In this document: positions 33,540 to 46,788 of the stretch, piece by piece
How the letters are laid out: the number at the start of each line of letters is the position of its first letter
Numbering within the stretch: position 1 is the first letter of the stretch
NCBI GenBank assembly: GCA_028386065.3
Contig: JAKUCV010004428.1
Coordinates: 59,991-123,990, forward strand
Direction of reading: 5' to 3'
Length of the DNA: 64,000 nucleotides
From: Turnera subulata
Lineage: Eukaryota; Streptophyta; Magnoliopsida; Malpighiales; Passifloraceae
Program-made: the position numbers and the translations under genes
Notes under the pieces: generated by a model
Database searches by the model: none
What the model saw: the letters and a program-made list of their open reading frames with translations, nothing else
What the model was told of the DNA's origin: nothing

Positions 33540-35271
33540 TGTTGAGGACTAATGCTTTATTCGAAGTGAATTGTGGATTTTTCTTAAGTTTTCCCTAATA
33601 AGCAAGGGTGGTGACTCCTTGTCTTTGGACAATTGAGAGAACACTAAAAACAGTGGTGTGCCGTGCATTCCTGTGAGTTTGTCCGGATTTGTGATGATTT
33701 CTTCCTGAGGAAAGACTTGATGTTGTCTATCACCAGAATCATCCAATCGGTTCCATCCACTTGAATCAAGCAAGTTCAAATTCATTTGGGAAGAATAATC
33801 ACAAATCGTAGGCCATCGTAATTTAGACAAGGCCCCGGGCCAATGTTCACGGTGCAACTTTAGGATCCCTTCGGAGTGCGTTCGTCCATTGTCTGATTCC
33901 CCGCCAAGCCAAGGCGCTATGTTCACAACTACATTGACCACAACTTATGATTATCTAAGAAAATAAATTATTAGAGATTATTGGCGATGCCAAATTACGC
34001 TAAAAATAAAGAAATGAAATTGAAAACTTATTCCACTATAAAGTTCTTTCAGTATCTAAGGCAATCTAGGAAATCAGGATTTACTCAATCATTATCTAGG
34101 TTCACAATTAAATTCAACAAGTTATTGGAATTATGATATATGACTATAGACAATTTTCCTAGTGTATTAATTCTCAGCTCTCGCATGCTTAATCAATTAT
34201 TCAGCAGATAACGACCTAGCTCTCGCATAATTTTGCATCTAAACTAAATTCATTAAACACTGAAAATCAATAAAGCCCTAAGAAGCTATGAGCTCTCGCG
34301 TGTTTAGCATCAATTAATATATGTTCTTCTAGGTCTCTTCCTATTAAAAACTCAATCTTCACATTTCACAATCATCGCCATCAATAAGAATGAAATCTAA
34401 AATAGATAAACAATTCAAGCACACATAGATCAAACAATCAACACAGATAAACAAATAAACTCGTCTCAATAATTATAAAACTATAGAAGTAATTGGCTAC
34501 ATCCCAATCCTAGATTAAAGACTTAGTTTCTCATAAAAATGAATAAACAAATCTTGATATCTTGAGAATTTATCAAGTAAACAAAATACCAAAAAGAAAA
34601 ATGAGTAAAAGAGAGAGTGAAAAGTCGACTGGAAATAGAATTCTTTACTTGCACTCCAAGCTGGAACTTTTTCTGTTTTCTAGCCAGATATTTGCACGTG
34701 AATTCCTAACTTGTAGATTGTAGAATTGGACTTTGGGCTCTTCTAGAAAGTACATACTCCTAGATTTCTGAACATACAAAGCACTTCCAGATTAGAGTTA
34801 TGTAGATTAAGTTATGATAAAAACATTGTGCCCGGGTCGGTACAGAAAGCCATAAAATTGAGGTGAAACTAGTTGAAGATCAAGTTATTTATTTACTGCT
34901 CCTTCTAGACGTATCCAAAAACTATAAATTTTATATCCATGGAAAGCTCTGTAAGTCTAGTTTGATCTTCAACTAGTTTCACCTCAATTTGATCATTGGA
35001 TCAACGACAATCATTAAATTATTAAGATGTGCTCACTGCAGAAAGTTTTCTTTTCTGAATTGGTTTCCATACTTGGCTAAAATATTCTCCATTCTTTAAT
35101 AAAAATGAGTAATACCTGATAAAAATACTTAAATAGCAATACTGGAGTACTAAATGATACTATGCATAAAAACACATAATAGTATGACAATTATACACAT
35201 AATTGATCAAGAATATATAATAAAAGCCATTAAAAACTACTATAAAAGATGTGTAAACTGAGAGCACGTCA
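33540..35271 (-). repeat. 3' LTR of the Athila-like element
   Basis: TGTTGAGGAC at the left and CACGTCA at the right give the TG...CA ends. Next to its right end, the minus strand reads TTTGCTTGAGGACAAGCAAA, a phrase found just before the 3' LTR of Athila-like elements. The frame at 33549-33941 is unrecognised and probably not a gene. Confidence 0.7.
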
Positions 35272-36786
35272 AATCTCATCAAGCTTATACTTTGCTTGTC
35301 CTCAAGCAAATAAACAAAACCAAATCAAATGAGGGTTTTGGAAAAATCTCCACCAAATCTCCTACCAATAAGAACTCATATTAAGACTTCCAAGACTATT
35401 ACAAAAAGCTTATGAAAAATATTTAGAATAAATGCCAAGAAAATAGCAAATCTCATGAACAAGTATCCATGTAGTGGTGAGACTTATCCGTACAAGCTTT
35501 CACGTAAATCACCTAGCAAGAATCAACTAACCCATATGCATGTAAGTATGAATTGACGTCAAAGATTTGAAAAACATGTCACATTATAGTCCTTAACTCC
35601 ACTATTATGAATAAACACTCTCAAAAAATTAATAGGACTTTACAAAAGGTTGTAATGGAGTTCTGAGTAAAGGTTAATCAAATAAAAGGATATACAGGGA
35701 TTCACTGGAAAAAAAAAAAATTGTATGAGCATTATCAAGTAAATGTAGAGTATTCTCAAAGTGTAAGTTTTGAAATAACATCAAAATTTTGATCATAAAA
35801 AAAAAATTCATCATTCTTCAGGAACACTTGATTGTGCATTTACTTCTCCTCTTTGTTGGTTTTTCTCCCCTTAATATCAACTTTGTCGATTTTTTCATAT
35901 TTTATTTTTTAACGATTTTTTATGCACTTTGCATTCTATACTATACGTGAACAAGTATAAGTGCAAACATCTCAATGCATGGACCTTCTTGGATGTATTG
36001 AAAGTGAGGTATATTTGCACTCATCATTGAAAAACTCTTGATAGAAACTCAAAACAAAAATCTCTTAAGGAATCTTGAAAAGGGGTATTGGTAAATGAAA
36101 AAAAAATAGATGATAGCCATAAAAGGTTTCAAGGGTTAAATATGGATAAATGTAGGTGAATAAATAAAAATTGGTTATTATGATTTAGGCTCAAAGGGGT
36201 TAAACAAAGGATAATGATAAAAGGGTAGGCTTTTTATTGACTTACTGGTATATACAAAGAATGCCTAAATCATCTCTTTCATTGGGCATTTATGCGAAAA
36301 ATTAGCTTTGAAAAGTTCTGAAAATTCATTCTAGGACATATATATTGATGTAAAGGCTTTGAAAAAGAATGCATAGGGTATCTAAAAAACAGCTAAGCAT
36401 AATATGCTAATACTTGCATGAATTGATCATAACTAAGCATGGATACATGATCAATCAAAAATCAAACTTCTCGCATAAAAAAAAAGATAGATTTGAAAAA
36501 CTCTAAGTAACTCTCTTGGCCATCCATCAAAAAAATTCATCTTGATCATAGATTGGTGGGTTCGAAAAATTTTGAAAAAGAATTTTTTTTTGGATTTTTC
36601 TGAAATTTTTTCCTTTTTTATAATTTTTTAATTTTGAAAAACATTTATTTTATTTTAAAAATAATTTTGAAAATTTTATAATTTTTTACCATGTAACTTA
36701 ATATCTAACATATGCATACTCATCATATTAAGGTCAAAAGTATGCTTTTATTTGACACTAGAAAATAAAGAAAGACAAATTGCTTA
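35272..36786. other. AT-rich untranslated part of the Athila-like element
   Basis: Non-coding AT-rich sequence between the 3' LTR and the Mutator-type insertion, consistent with the long 3' untranslated region of such elements. No frame of note. Confidence 0.55.
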
Positions 36787-36796
36787 GACATTTGTT

Positions 36797-38147
36797 AGAT
36801 TAATACCATGTTTGATCCCTATGTTAGCCCTCAGTTCTTGAATTCAGCCCTATATTGCATTTTCGCTACTTTTGATCCCTCTATTCACTCCTTTTTTTCA
36901 TTTTTTGGTCTAAATCTCCAAAATCCGGTATTTTTGCTGATGTGGCGACTTTTTCGGTTCCACTTCAGCAAAAATGGGGCCCTCTTTTCAGATCCAACCA
37001 AAAAATCCAACACGACCACTCAAGAAGCTACAGAAGACTGCCCGAAGTCGTCCATGTCGAGCCCTGCAGACCCACTGCCCGGGAATCAACATCCGGCCAC
37101 CACATGCATGCGACACCCACCACCAACAATCGACATCAATACCAACAAAACCACCCCGCACTGTCGCATCCACCACGACCAAACCCGGAACCACCATGAC
37201 CCAATTAAATAAAACTCAGCAATTAAATCGACAAAAAAGGAAAAATAAAAGGAGGCAGCACAGCACTCAGTGGCAGTGGTGTTGTCCTCGAACGTTGTTC
37301 GACGACAAGCGCATGTTGGTTTCTCCGCCCTTGAATCCACACTCATCGCGATCTCGGGATGATAGTGAAGGGACAAGAGAATGAGGTGAGTGAGGGCAGC
37401 AATGGGCCGGCTTATGTGCACAACGATGGTGCTCAAATGGCAGTTGTGGCGGTTTGGGAATAAGGGAGTGAGGAGCTGTAGACGTCGTCGTTGTTGAAGA
37501 GTTGGACCAAGCAGCTCGATTTAGGGCGCATTTAGGGGGGTTGGGGCGAGAGTCGATGGACCAGAAGACAGGAAAAGGGCAGGCGAAGGTAGAGGAGGCG
37601 GATTTGAGCTTGATGGGAAGGAGCTGGCGAGGAAGAGGCGGATGGAAGGGAGGCGAGGGAGGGGGAGGTTGAGGGAGAGGAGAAGGGAGGTATAGAAGGC
37701 GAAGGCAGAGAGGAAGTTGAGGAGGAAGGAACGGGTGGGGTAGGTGATGAGGAAGTAGAAGAAGGGGAGGAGAGGAGGAGGAGGAGGCGGAGGTGGACAC
37801 GGAGGCAATAGAGACAAAGAAGAGTGAGGGCCAGTGGTGGTGAGGGGAGGTGAAGTTTACGAGGGCAAGGTTAAGGAAAAGAAGGAGGGCGGCGGGTTTG
37901 AGTGGGTTGGGTATTTTAGATTTGGATGGGTCGAGTTGGATTTTTTAGTAGGATCTGACAAGTAGGCCCCATTTTACTGATGTGGCACTATATAAGTTGC
38001 CACATCAGCAAAATTCACCGGATTACGGGCACGCAGACCAAAAGATGAAAAATGGACACACATAGAAATCAAAAGTAACGAAAGAACAACACAGGGTTGA
38101 ATTCAAGAATCGAGGGCTAACACAGGGATCAAATGTGTCATTAATCT
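36797..38147. mobile_element. Mutator-like element, same family as 12176-14181
   Basis: The ends AGATTAAT and ATTAATCT are flanked by a perfect 10-bp duplication GACATTTGTT (36787-36796 and 38148-38157). Terminal arms of about 200 bp are inverted repeats with the same text as 12176-14181 (TTTGATCCCT and TGTTAGCCC). The interior (37250-37900) is GC/purine-rich on the plus strand with long Pro/Ser-rich frames on the minus strand; no transposase and no recognisable captured gene. Confidence 0.9.
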
Positions 38148-38324
38148 GACATTTGTTACCCCCCTCCTCAAACTTAAATCAGACGGTGCTCTCATTGTCT
38201 GAGAAAAAGAGAAACAAAGGAGAGGAACTCTCCACAACCTTAGATGGAAATATGTACAGCACAAAGCAAAAAATAATCCAAATAAGAGAGAAAGTAAGAT
38301 CCAACCACATTTTATGAAGAAAAT

Positions 38325-39130
38325 TCACTCTTGAACTTGTCGATTGCGATTTGCGAATACAACTGCTAATAACTCATTCTCCGCTGTTACATAATTAAGT
38401 TGTGCTTCAACTAGAGTCTTGCTTGCATAATAAATGGCATGCATTTTTCCTTCTCGGTGTTTTCCAAGAACTGCGCCTATGGCATAGTCGCTTGCATAAC
38501 GCATCATCTCGAACGGAAGTGAATAATCCAGAGGTTGAATGATGGGTGCCGAAATCAGCTCCTTCTTGAGCTTGTTGGATGCTTCCAGAGATTGTTCATA
38601 AAAAATGAAAGGCACATCTTTATTCAAGAGATTAGTATGTGGTTTGGCTACCTTTGAAAAATTCTTAATGAATCATCTACAAAATCAAGCATGTCCAAGA
38701 AAACTATGAATCAGCTTGACTGAATTCGGTGAGGCAGCTTCTCTATCACATCTGTCTTGGCTCTGTCTACTGCAATTCCTTGCTCAGAAACTAAATGTTC
38801 AAGGACAATTCCTTCTTGTACCATAAAATGGCATTTTTTCCAATTAAGTGCCAAATTAGCTTCTTCGCATCGTGTAAGTACCTTTAATAGATGAGAAAAA
38901 AAAAATCTCAAATGTTTTTCCGTAGATGGAAAAATCATCCATGAAAACCTCCATAATCTTCTCAATATAGTCAGAGAAAATTGCCATCATGCATCTCTGA
39001 AATGTAGATGGGGCATTGCATAGCCCAAATGGCATCCGTCGGTAAGCAAAAGTTCCCTAGAGACAAGTGAACATCGTCTTTTTATGATCATTCGAGTGGA
39101 TAGAAATTTTGAAGAAACCCCAATGTCTGT
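38325..39130 (-). pseudogene. Athila-like RT/RNase H fragment
   Basis: Minus-strand frames give FGLCNAPSTFQRCMMAIFS (about 39030-38980), SHLLKVLTRCEEANLALNWK, CHFMVQEGIVLEHLVSEQGI, then NKDVPFIFYEQ, APIIQPLDYSLPFEMM, YASDYAIGAVLG and IYYASKTLVEAQLNY. This is the RT thumb through RNase H of Athila/Tat Gypsy elements, with a gap where SVKAVRSFLGH-type sequence is expected. The fingers and the catalytic YMDD are not preserved. Confidence 0.88.
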
Positions 39131-39294
39131 CTAAATAGCAATAATAAGAATGCTAACACTACTAGTGTGTGTGACCTAGACCCCAAAGAATTTGGCAACA
39201 CTTCGCTCTCTAAACTCGACCTCCTATGAATGTGGACCGTAGGGGTCTATTTATGCGGGTTTTGGTGCTAGAGGTTGTCGAAGCTCTCCTTCTT

Positions 39295-39908
39295 TGAATG
39301 GAACTAGAATTCTTTACTTGCACTCCAAGCTGGAACATTTTCTGTTTTATGGCCAAATACTTGCACGTGAATTCCTGACTTGTAGGTAGTAGAATTAGAC
39401 TTTGAGCTCTTTCAAAAATTTCTAGAGAATCCTTTTAGCTTTCTGCAAATATAAAGCATGTCTAGATTAGACCTCTGTAAGTCGAGTTATGATAAAAAAT
39501 ATTGGGTCTGGGTCGGTACAGAAATTCCTGTGCCTAGGGCTGGATTGATTTATTTACTACGCCTTACAAATACGTCCAAAAATTGTGAATTTTATGTCCC
39601 TGGAATGCTATGGACGTCTAGTTTCATCTCCAACTGGTTTTTGCTCATTTAGATCTCTGGATCTCCCACAATCGTCAAATTAGTGAGCTGCTCACTTCGT
39701 TTTTGGGCTGATTTCCGCACTTGGCTAAGATAATCTCCATTCTATAATAAAAATGATTAAATCTTGATAACAATACTTAATCAGCAATATTAAATAACTA
39801 AATGACAATATATATGAAAACTCACAATAATATAATAATTATACACAGGACTAAGAATACAAGCCATTAAAAACTATTATAAAAGATGTGCAAATTTAGA
39901 GCGCATTA
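39295..39908 (-). repeat. Partial 5' LTR of the Athila-like element
   Basis: Aligns with 34630-35271 up to the end AGAGCGCATTA (compare AGAGCACGTCA). The other end of the LTR is lost at about 39295. The 145 bp between it and the RT fragment are not recognised. Confidence 0.75.
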
Positions 39909-39929
39909 GAAGAATATGGCAATAAAGTC

Positions 39930-41252
39930 TAGTTGCCTAACTGACACGCATGGCAAAAATTTACCACATTATTGGACAAAACTAAAGACGGATGCTGCTT
40001 GAGAAAATGAGACATGAAGGACACTCTAGGATGAGATAAACATTGATGTCAAACAGTAGAAGACACTAGAACAAGTGAAAGTGCCATGAGAGAGGAAGAC
40101 ACTGCTGGTGTAGAAACACAAATGGAATGGAGAGGCCTTGAGTCATTGCAACGTATAAGATGGTGTTTGGAGCGATGACCCTTCAAAGAAAATCCAGTGG
40201 AATAAAAAATGACCAAACAACAATTATCAAGAACAGAACGTTTGACAGAAATCAAGTTTTTGGTTAAAGAAGGAACAACTGAAACATCCTTAAGTTGAAA
40301 TGAAATAGAACCAAAATGAAAATAATTGTGGCCAATATGACTGATTGGTAAAAACTCATCATCACCGACTTGAACTGAATTAGTCTCATTGTAATTAGAA
40401 AAGGAGTCAAGAGATGAAGTAGTGTTTGTAATGTGAAGGACGAGAATGTCAACACTAAGTAGAGGCAGGAAAAGAAGAGGAACAAAGTGGGTACATTGGT
40501 TGAGAGGAACGAGAGGAATTGTGTTGTGGTTTGTCACTAGAATATTGTGGATGAAAATTATTGGAAGAGCGTGGTGAATAAAAGCCACGACCACCACGAT
40601 TATCATGATTACTATGGATACCACGACCCCATGCACTGGCATAAAGAGATTGTGTATTGTCAAAAGACACAACAAAAGAGGAACAAGATTTACCTAAGCA
40701 AAGCTCCCGGATGAGAAACCAAAAAAAAGATTTATCTAAGCAAAATTCATAAGCAAGCAATGTGGAACACAACTGAAAATACGTGCGTAAAGGAGATTTA
40801 GAAGTCAAGAGAATGACGATATCGGAATACTCAACAGGAAGACCATCTAAAACCTGCATCACAACATCATCTTGATTTAATCCCCTACCAATACCATCTC
40901 AGTTATCAATGATACTAGAAACTGATTGAAGAAACTCAGGCATGGATTTATTGTCTTTCCTAGATTGAACAGATACAAAACGATATTCTATGTATCTTGT
41001 TTGAATAATGATCATGAAAAAGTGTTTTGACATATAACCAGACGTATCGCGCAGTAGGAAAAAAACCAGGACAAATAATATAAGGATGTCAGGGCTTATC
41101 GTGGATAAATCCATGAAACAAGAGTACTATCCATCTAAATCCATTGAGAAAAAGCAGGACTAACTCAATTGGTATGTCAGGTGTCGCTGAAGGAATAAAA
41201 GCAGTCAATTTCCATCAACATGTCCAAGAACTTGATGAGATTGAAACAATAT
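39930..41252 (-). pseudogene. Copia gag and protease remnant
   Basis: The minus-strand order is a gag start (LLFLNG), the UBN2-type gag core (SKHFFMIIIQTRYIEY, SMPEFLQSVSSIIDN, MMQVLDGLPVEYSDIVILL), a Ser/Gly/Arg-rich region (GRGIHSNHDNRGGRGFYS) and then protease and pre-integrase sequence (SVQVGDDEFLPISHIG, DVSVVPSLTKNLISVKR, FSLKGHRSKHHLIRC). Stops and shifts occur throughout. It is opposite in strand to the SIRE-like element and a different lineage. The Mutator-type element at 41253 landed in its gag. Confidence 0.85.
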
Positions 41253-43260
41253 GGGTTTTTGGGTTTTTTGGGCCCTTATGTTTAGTGATTTGGCCAATTT
41301 TGTACCCCGACTTTTTTTTTGAACGGTCATGTACCCCCGACTTTGCATGGGCAGGCCAAACGTGATCCCTCGGTCAGGTACCTGCTGATGTGGAGGGCTG
41401 CCCGGATTTGAGTTTTGTGAGGTGTTTCAAAACGACGTCGTCTTATGCCAAAATGACGTCTTTTTTGCGTGTTGGGTGGACAAATCAGATCCACGTGTCT
41501 ATGTAGGTTCCTTATGTTATCAACCTGAGTTTTTGACCCAAGCAACTCAAAACCCAACGGATACCACACGAAACCCTCCCAAAACCCGACTCCAACCAAG
41601 AAAACCCACCCCCAAATGAATTAATTTTTTTCAATTGATTTTTTCTCATCTTTTTCCTCCTCTCCTAGCCACCACTACACCTTCCTTTCTTCTTCAAGCC
41701 ACAACCACCTACATAGCCACCTTTCCCTTCTTCCCTCTCATCCCTCACCTCCACTTCCCCACCCCCTCCTACCCCGGCGTTGAGCATCCAAAATCACAAA
41801 TCCATAAAAAAATACCACCAACAATCCAGCCCCAATACTCACGCCTCCATCATCCCACCAAACACAAAAAAGACACCAAAGAAATAGCAGTTAAACTCCC
41901 CCTCTCACCCGACAAATCGTCTCACGCTCGTCACCGCTTCACGCCACCGTTCCCACCAAGCTCCGACGAGCAAACACGAAGGGGAGAGAGGGATGCTCGT
42001 GGCCTTCCGATCTGGCAATGGTGGCGGCGCTGGTGGATGCAGTACGTCTGTTGGAAGCCCAAATCCAAATGCTCAATTTGTGGGTTCAAATATTTAGGAT
42101 TTCTGTTGGAATTGCATAGATCATATACCAGATGATTGTGGGAAATTAGCCTTGTTCAATTACAAATTCATGCCTGTCGTGGTTAAGTTATATTCCAAAG
42201 TATATATTTGGTTGCATTACTTGATTGTGTTGGATTCTGGAAAGAAATAAAGGAAAGGATGGACAAAACTGGAGGGAACGGTGGCGCATCTCTTTGGGGA
42301 TTTTGGCGGATTTTGGTTGTCGGTGCTCTATTGGGGTGGGTATCAAATTGTCAATCTATTTCTTTTTCTTGTTTTTAATTCTTTGAAGATAAATGTTCAT
42401 AACGAAAGAATAAATGGAGATTAAGTGAAGATATGATCTCTTTTTATCTATTATATATTGGTCTTAATTATTATGATTATAGTTATTATAATAATAGGAA
42501 TAATAATTAATCATTATCATTATTTACTATTAATAATAATATTGTTATCATTTGTTACTATTAATTATTTATTATTATTATCATTATATATAAGTTATTA
42601 TTACTATTATCATTATACATTGTGGGTGTTTCTAAAAATTCTAAACGGTTGCAAGTTTGGTTTCTCGGTGGCTTTTTTTGGTACCCGTCCGGTTTCTATG
42701 GCGGTTCGGCCAAGTAACCAGGTTGGTAGGCTGCAGGGCCCATTGAAAATAGTATTTTAGAAATTAAGATTTTGAAAATAAAATATTAAAAATAAATAAA
42801 TCACTAAGATTTTTAGAAATTAAGATTTACTTATTTTTAAAAAAAATTAGAAATTATGATTTACTTATTTTAAAAGATTTTTAAAAATAAAATTTGATTA
42901 AAGAAATTAAAAATAATTAAATAAATAATCAAATCGGATTAGTAGGTGGTATCCATTGGGTTTCGGCTCGGTTAGGTAAAGAACCTGGGTTGGTAACATG
43001 CGGGAGCCCACAAGGACACGTGGATTTGACGTGTCCATCCAACTAGCTAAAACGACGTCGTTTTGGCCCAAGACGACGTCATTTTGGAGCACCTTTCAGA
43101 CCTCAAATCCGGGCAGCCCTCCACGTCAGCAGGTACCTGACCGGGGGATCACGTTTGGCCTGCCCATGCAAAGTCGGGGTACCTGCCCGGCCAAAAAAAA
43201 TGTCGGGGTACCAAATTGGCCAAATCACTAAATATGGGGGCCCAAAAAACCCAAAAACCC
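41253..43260. mobile_element. Mutator-like element with 9-bp target duplication
   Basis: Perfect duplication AAACAATAT (41244-41252 and 43261-43269). The ends GGGTTTTTGGGTTTTTTGGG and their inverse start inverted arms of about 230 bp containing CAGGTACCTGCTGATGTGG, AACGACGTCGT and ACGTGT. The interior has a 166-codon frame (41635-42135, +) rich in Pro/Thr that I do not recognise, and a TAT/ATT-rich tract at about 42465-42620. No transposase. Confidence 0.93.
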
Positions 43261-43269
43261 AAACAATAT

Positions 43270-44200
43270 AGAGTAAACTTTGCCAAAAAAAAATATTGCA
43301 GAAATCAAGCCTAGTTGGAACATAATTCCTAATATTACTAATACCTAACACAAAATGGACATAAAAAGACAGAGAGGTTGAAATAGTGGAATTTGCATAA
43401 TTCGGAGCACATTAGAAATCGGGTTTCAGATTGAAGAAGCAAAAAGGTTATGCTAAATAAATGAGCACACGGCTTAGCTAGCTAGTAGAAAGTTTTGGAG
43501 CATATACGAATTCAGCTTTCAGATTGCAGAAAACACAAATGTGAAAATAAATTGCGTGCCAAGTATTCTCTTTCTTTTTTTTTTCCTACCAACATCAAAG
43601 AATTTTTTAATTGAATGTATTAAACTATGACTGTTAAACAACTAGCTAATCGATGCCATGGCTCTTAGTCTCTTACACACCGGGAATGATTAATGCACTC
43701 CAAGTTTTAGGAGCAAAATATTCTTGTTCTTAAATGGTCCTATAGAATATTCTTGTTCTTAAATGGTCCTATAGCTTTTTTTAATACATCTTATAAGCAG
43801 AATTTTCTTTTAATACATCTTGTACCCTGACTTTTGTTAATTGTACTAATTATGTCCCTCAAGGCCCTCAAGGCAAGGATGCTACGTGTCGCCACGTGAG
43901 TAGTTGTACCATTCACGTCCCCAGGTACAGATGCAATGTGTCGCCATGCGAATCGCACCATGTAGAATTTTGAGTTTGGGGAAGAAATGTTTTAAAGATG
44001 GAACCCACACCAACATTCCACTTGGCGTCACTCATGTGACGACATGTCGCATCCCTGCCAGGAAAGCTACCGAGATACAAGAATGGTTCTCTACCATATA
44101 CCCACAAATCCCATTTTCGATGTACTTTTCTCAATTTTGTAGAGATGATAATTTATTTTGAATTTTGATCTTTGTTATTCCACTTAATAGGCTTCATCAA
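43270..44200. other. Intergenic, contains a 29-bp tandem duplication
   Basis: AATATTCTTGTTCTTAAATG... (29 bp) is repeated head to tail at 43717-43745 and 43746-43774. From about 43826 the text TTGTACCCTGACTTTTG resembles the sub-terminal part of the neighbouring Mutator-like family. Overlapping frames at 43904-44161 are on both strands and unrecognised. The GPN1 3' untranslated region ends somewhere near 44150-44500. Confidence 0.6.
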
Positions 44201-44539
44201 TGCATGCATAATAGATAAACAAAGAAAGACCCAACTAGCAAATTCCCAGACAGTAAATCCAAAGAAGAGTTCCTTTCATGCAGAAACAATGGTGCTGTGA
44301 AGTTACCCAATAGCTTAACGGCAGCTTACACAGATTGGAAAGGGAGGGATTTGTATTGCCGAAACCAACCAGGCACCATATCTACTACACCAGTTATAAG
44401 TTAATAAGCAGAATAGGAACCGAAACACACCAAAGTGTCCAATTTCAAAATATCAAAACGAAGTCACCAACAATAAAGGTTATACTGTACAGAGCCCTAA
44501 ACACCTAAAAACCCCAAGTGAACTTATTTCATGAAAAGA

Positions 44540-46779
44540 CTAAAAGGAGAAATTAACAATCTCTTCATCCTCATCATCATCCTCATCGTCCTCATCACCT
44601 TCCTCTTCAATAAACCCCTCAAAATCATCTTCTTCCTCTTCTTCCTCATCCATCATGGAAAGATGTTTGCCTTTCTCTTTTAATCCTGTGCTTAAGACCA
44701 CAGTTTCTCCACCAGTTTTCTCCATATCCTTCCTCAACTTCTCCATGTTTTCCCTCCTGCGTTCTTCCTCCAAACGTTCCTTCTCTGCCCTTCTTTTATC
44801 GAGGTCAGCCCTAATTAATCACGCAAGGTGCTATGAATTAGTATAGGCAGTAGAAGTAACAGAAGCTGGACAATGGTAACTCTAAGGAATAACTAGGCAA
44901 AGAAATTTATTACAATAAACAAAAAGATAGAGAAGATATATCAAGTTGAGCCATACTTGTAGTTTTCCATGTACTCCTCAGCACTCGCTTCAATAGCCTT
45001 AAAAAAGGCATCCATTCCAGCCCCAGTGATGGCAGAGACCCCAACAGATCTTAGATTTCTGTAGAACTCGTCAAGGGCCAGAGATAGACTTTGTGACAAA
45101 GAAGAAGTGTATGAATTGTCAGAGCTTGCTGCTGCCTGAAAGGCCTCAAAATCTTCCATCCACTGGATTTCAGAAAAGAGTATGTAACTGAGAACAGAGC
45201 ACATAATACAGCATAAAACAACAAAAGACTCTCATATTGCAAACCCAATAAAGAGAAATTCGAAAACATCATAAATGGAAGAAGGATCCTAAAAATTAAT
45301 TGGTCAAACAAAAGCATCCAAGGAAATAAGTGCATCCTAAAGCTAATACAATGGCAAAACAGAGCCAAGGACCAAAACATTTAAATTTCCAGGACTCCCT
45401 CAATGGTATGACTCTAATATAGTCCCCCTGTAATTGTTGAATATGAAAAGAATTAATAGTGTTTCATGGAGGTAATTATCCAGATAATAAGTGCACTAGG
45501 TGATTATTTATATATTTCCGCAAAAAGCCACTCACATAGAAACTACACCAAACCTGAATCAATTGCTTAAGAAAGTAAACAAAGTGTAATGAATGACAGA
45601 AAGGAAATATACTTCTAGAGCAAACTGGTGCTGAGCTACATCAGTCTTGTTAAATGTCAAAACAAGTGGCAACCGCGTCTTGTAGAGTATGCTACAGGCA
45701 TAAAGCATATTGCTCATGAAAGTAACTGGGCTTGAAGAACGAGGCGTGTCAACTACATATGCAACTACAGTTGGAAAGGTTGACGCAAAAGCTTCTGTAA
45801 TGATAGCTCCAGAAGCAGACCAAGTGAATATCTCAATCTGACCAGGTGTATCAACAAGAACATAATCAAGCTGATCTGCTCGCCTCTCAATGACTGAGAT
45901 GACCTGAAATTAGGTATTAGATAAGTAAATAAACAACACATATGGCACAATGAAAATGTTATTCATTTGAGGTCAAAGATCTGCAGCAGAAACAAAGAGC
46001 ACAATGTAGGATGTCTAATGCGACAAACTAGTAGACTCCACAAGGCAGAAATGACCTTACCTCATCGAACTTTGTAGCAAACAAGTTAAGTGATGTAAGG
46101 ATTCCACCATTGGGTCCAAGATTGAACTGTTTCATAACTTCCTTATACTTAACAGTGTCCCTTATATCAATATTAGCACCAAATGGGAGTGTCATCACAG
46201 CAGGATCAAGGTTAAGCACATAACCACGGATATTTGAAGCCTGGGTGTGGCAGACCAGTCTATGAAGGAAAGTTGTCTTCCCACTCCCTGTGCAAATTTT
46301 GTGAACAATTTTATAACATAAACTCTGAAGATTATGGACGCAAATAACCACAACAGTCATGAAAGCAAAGCACTGCATTACCTGCCATTCCCACGACAAT
46401 AACAATAACTGGTTTCTTCCTGAAATTTACAGATGAACCCACCTGGCCAGGTGCTGGTTGCTCCATTTTTAGCATCCCCATCGCCTGAGTTAATTCCTCT
46501 TTTTCATCAAGAGAACCCTATACGAATATTACCAAGCCAGGGAGCAAACAACTTTCAATAAAACAAAAAAAAAAAAAAACTTGCTTCTCCACTTTATTGA
46601 GAGAGGACAAAAGAATCTCAAGACAGAATTCAGCATTTAAACTGATGGGTTCTTACTTTACACAAGGAAAAGCATTTAATTCAATTCTCAAAAAGCAGTA
46701 CCTTAGAATCTACTTGCATCGATGGCCCCTCATCACCAGACTTGATATTGGAATTGCTGAGACCTGAATCAATATCCAT
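44540..46779 (-). CDS. GPN1: GPN-loop GTPase 1, six coding exons
   Basis: Coding exons: 46779-46702, 46517-46382, 46287-46061, 45903-45613, 45162-44957 and 44810-44540. All introns have GT-AG ends and phases fit, giving 402 residues, near the family size (about 370-400). The P-loop GMAGSGKT is at 69-76, the defining LGPNGG loop at 128-133, DTPGQIE at 165-171, NKTD at 232-235 and SAITGAG at 287-293. A charged helix (about 313-345) and a very acidic tail ending VNFSF follow. Family members act as GTPase dimers needed to assemble RNA polymerase II and bring it into the nucleus; the Arabidopsis counterpart is QQT2, required in embryos. The start is the first ATG in the second transcribed exon. 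All key residues are present, and it is probably functional. It faces away from a Mutator-type MITE. Confidence 0.95.
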
Positions 46780-46788
46780 CCCAGCCAG

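Larger units (their letters stand above)
33540..39908 (-). mobile_element. Athila-like Gypsy remnant
   Basis: The LTR at 33540-35271 and a partial second LTR at 39295-39908 share long blocks (AGAATTCTTTACTTGCACTC and TTGCACGTGAATTCCT). Between them is RT/RNase H of the Athila/Tat type (39130-38325, minus) and a Mutator-type element (36797-38147). The partial LTR runs almost directly into RT, so gag, protease and part of the LTR are deleted. Confidence 0.75.

Noticed and set aside
33549..33941. 130-codon minus-strand frame
   Set aside because: Lies within the Athila-like LTR; no similarity I recognise and no promoter or splice context.
37086..37817. Pro/Ser/Leu-rich minus-strand frames up to 177 codons
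   Set aside because: They lie inside a Mutator-type element with GC-biased DNA; all frames are open, and none has a recognisable domain.
41635..42135. Possible gene of 166 codons
   Set aside because: Inside a Mutator-type element, low-complexity Pro/Thr composition, no known domain; kept only as possible captured sequence.
42465..42620. TAT/ATT-rich tract as a scaffold-attachment or origin-like site
   Set aside because: Simple AT-rich low complexity within a transposon; nothing specific supports a function.
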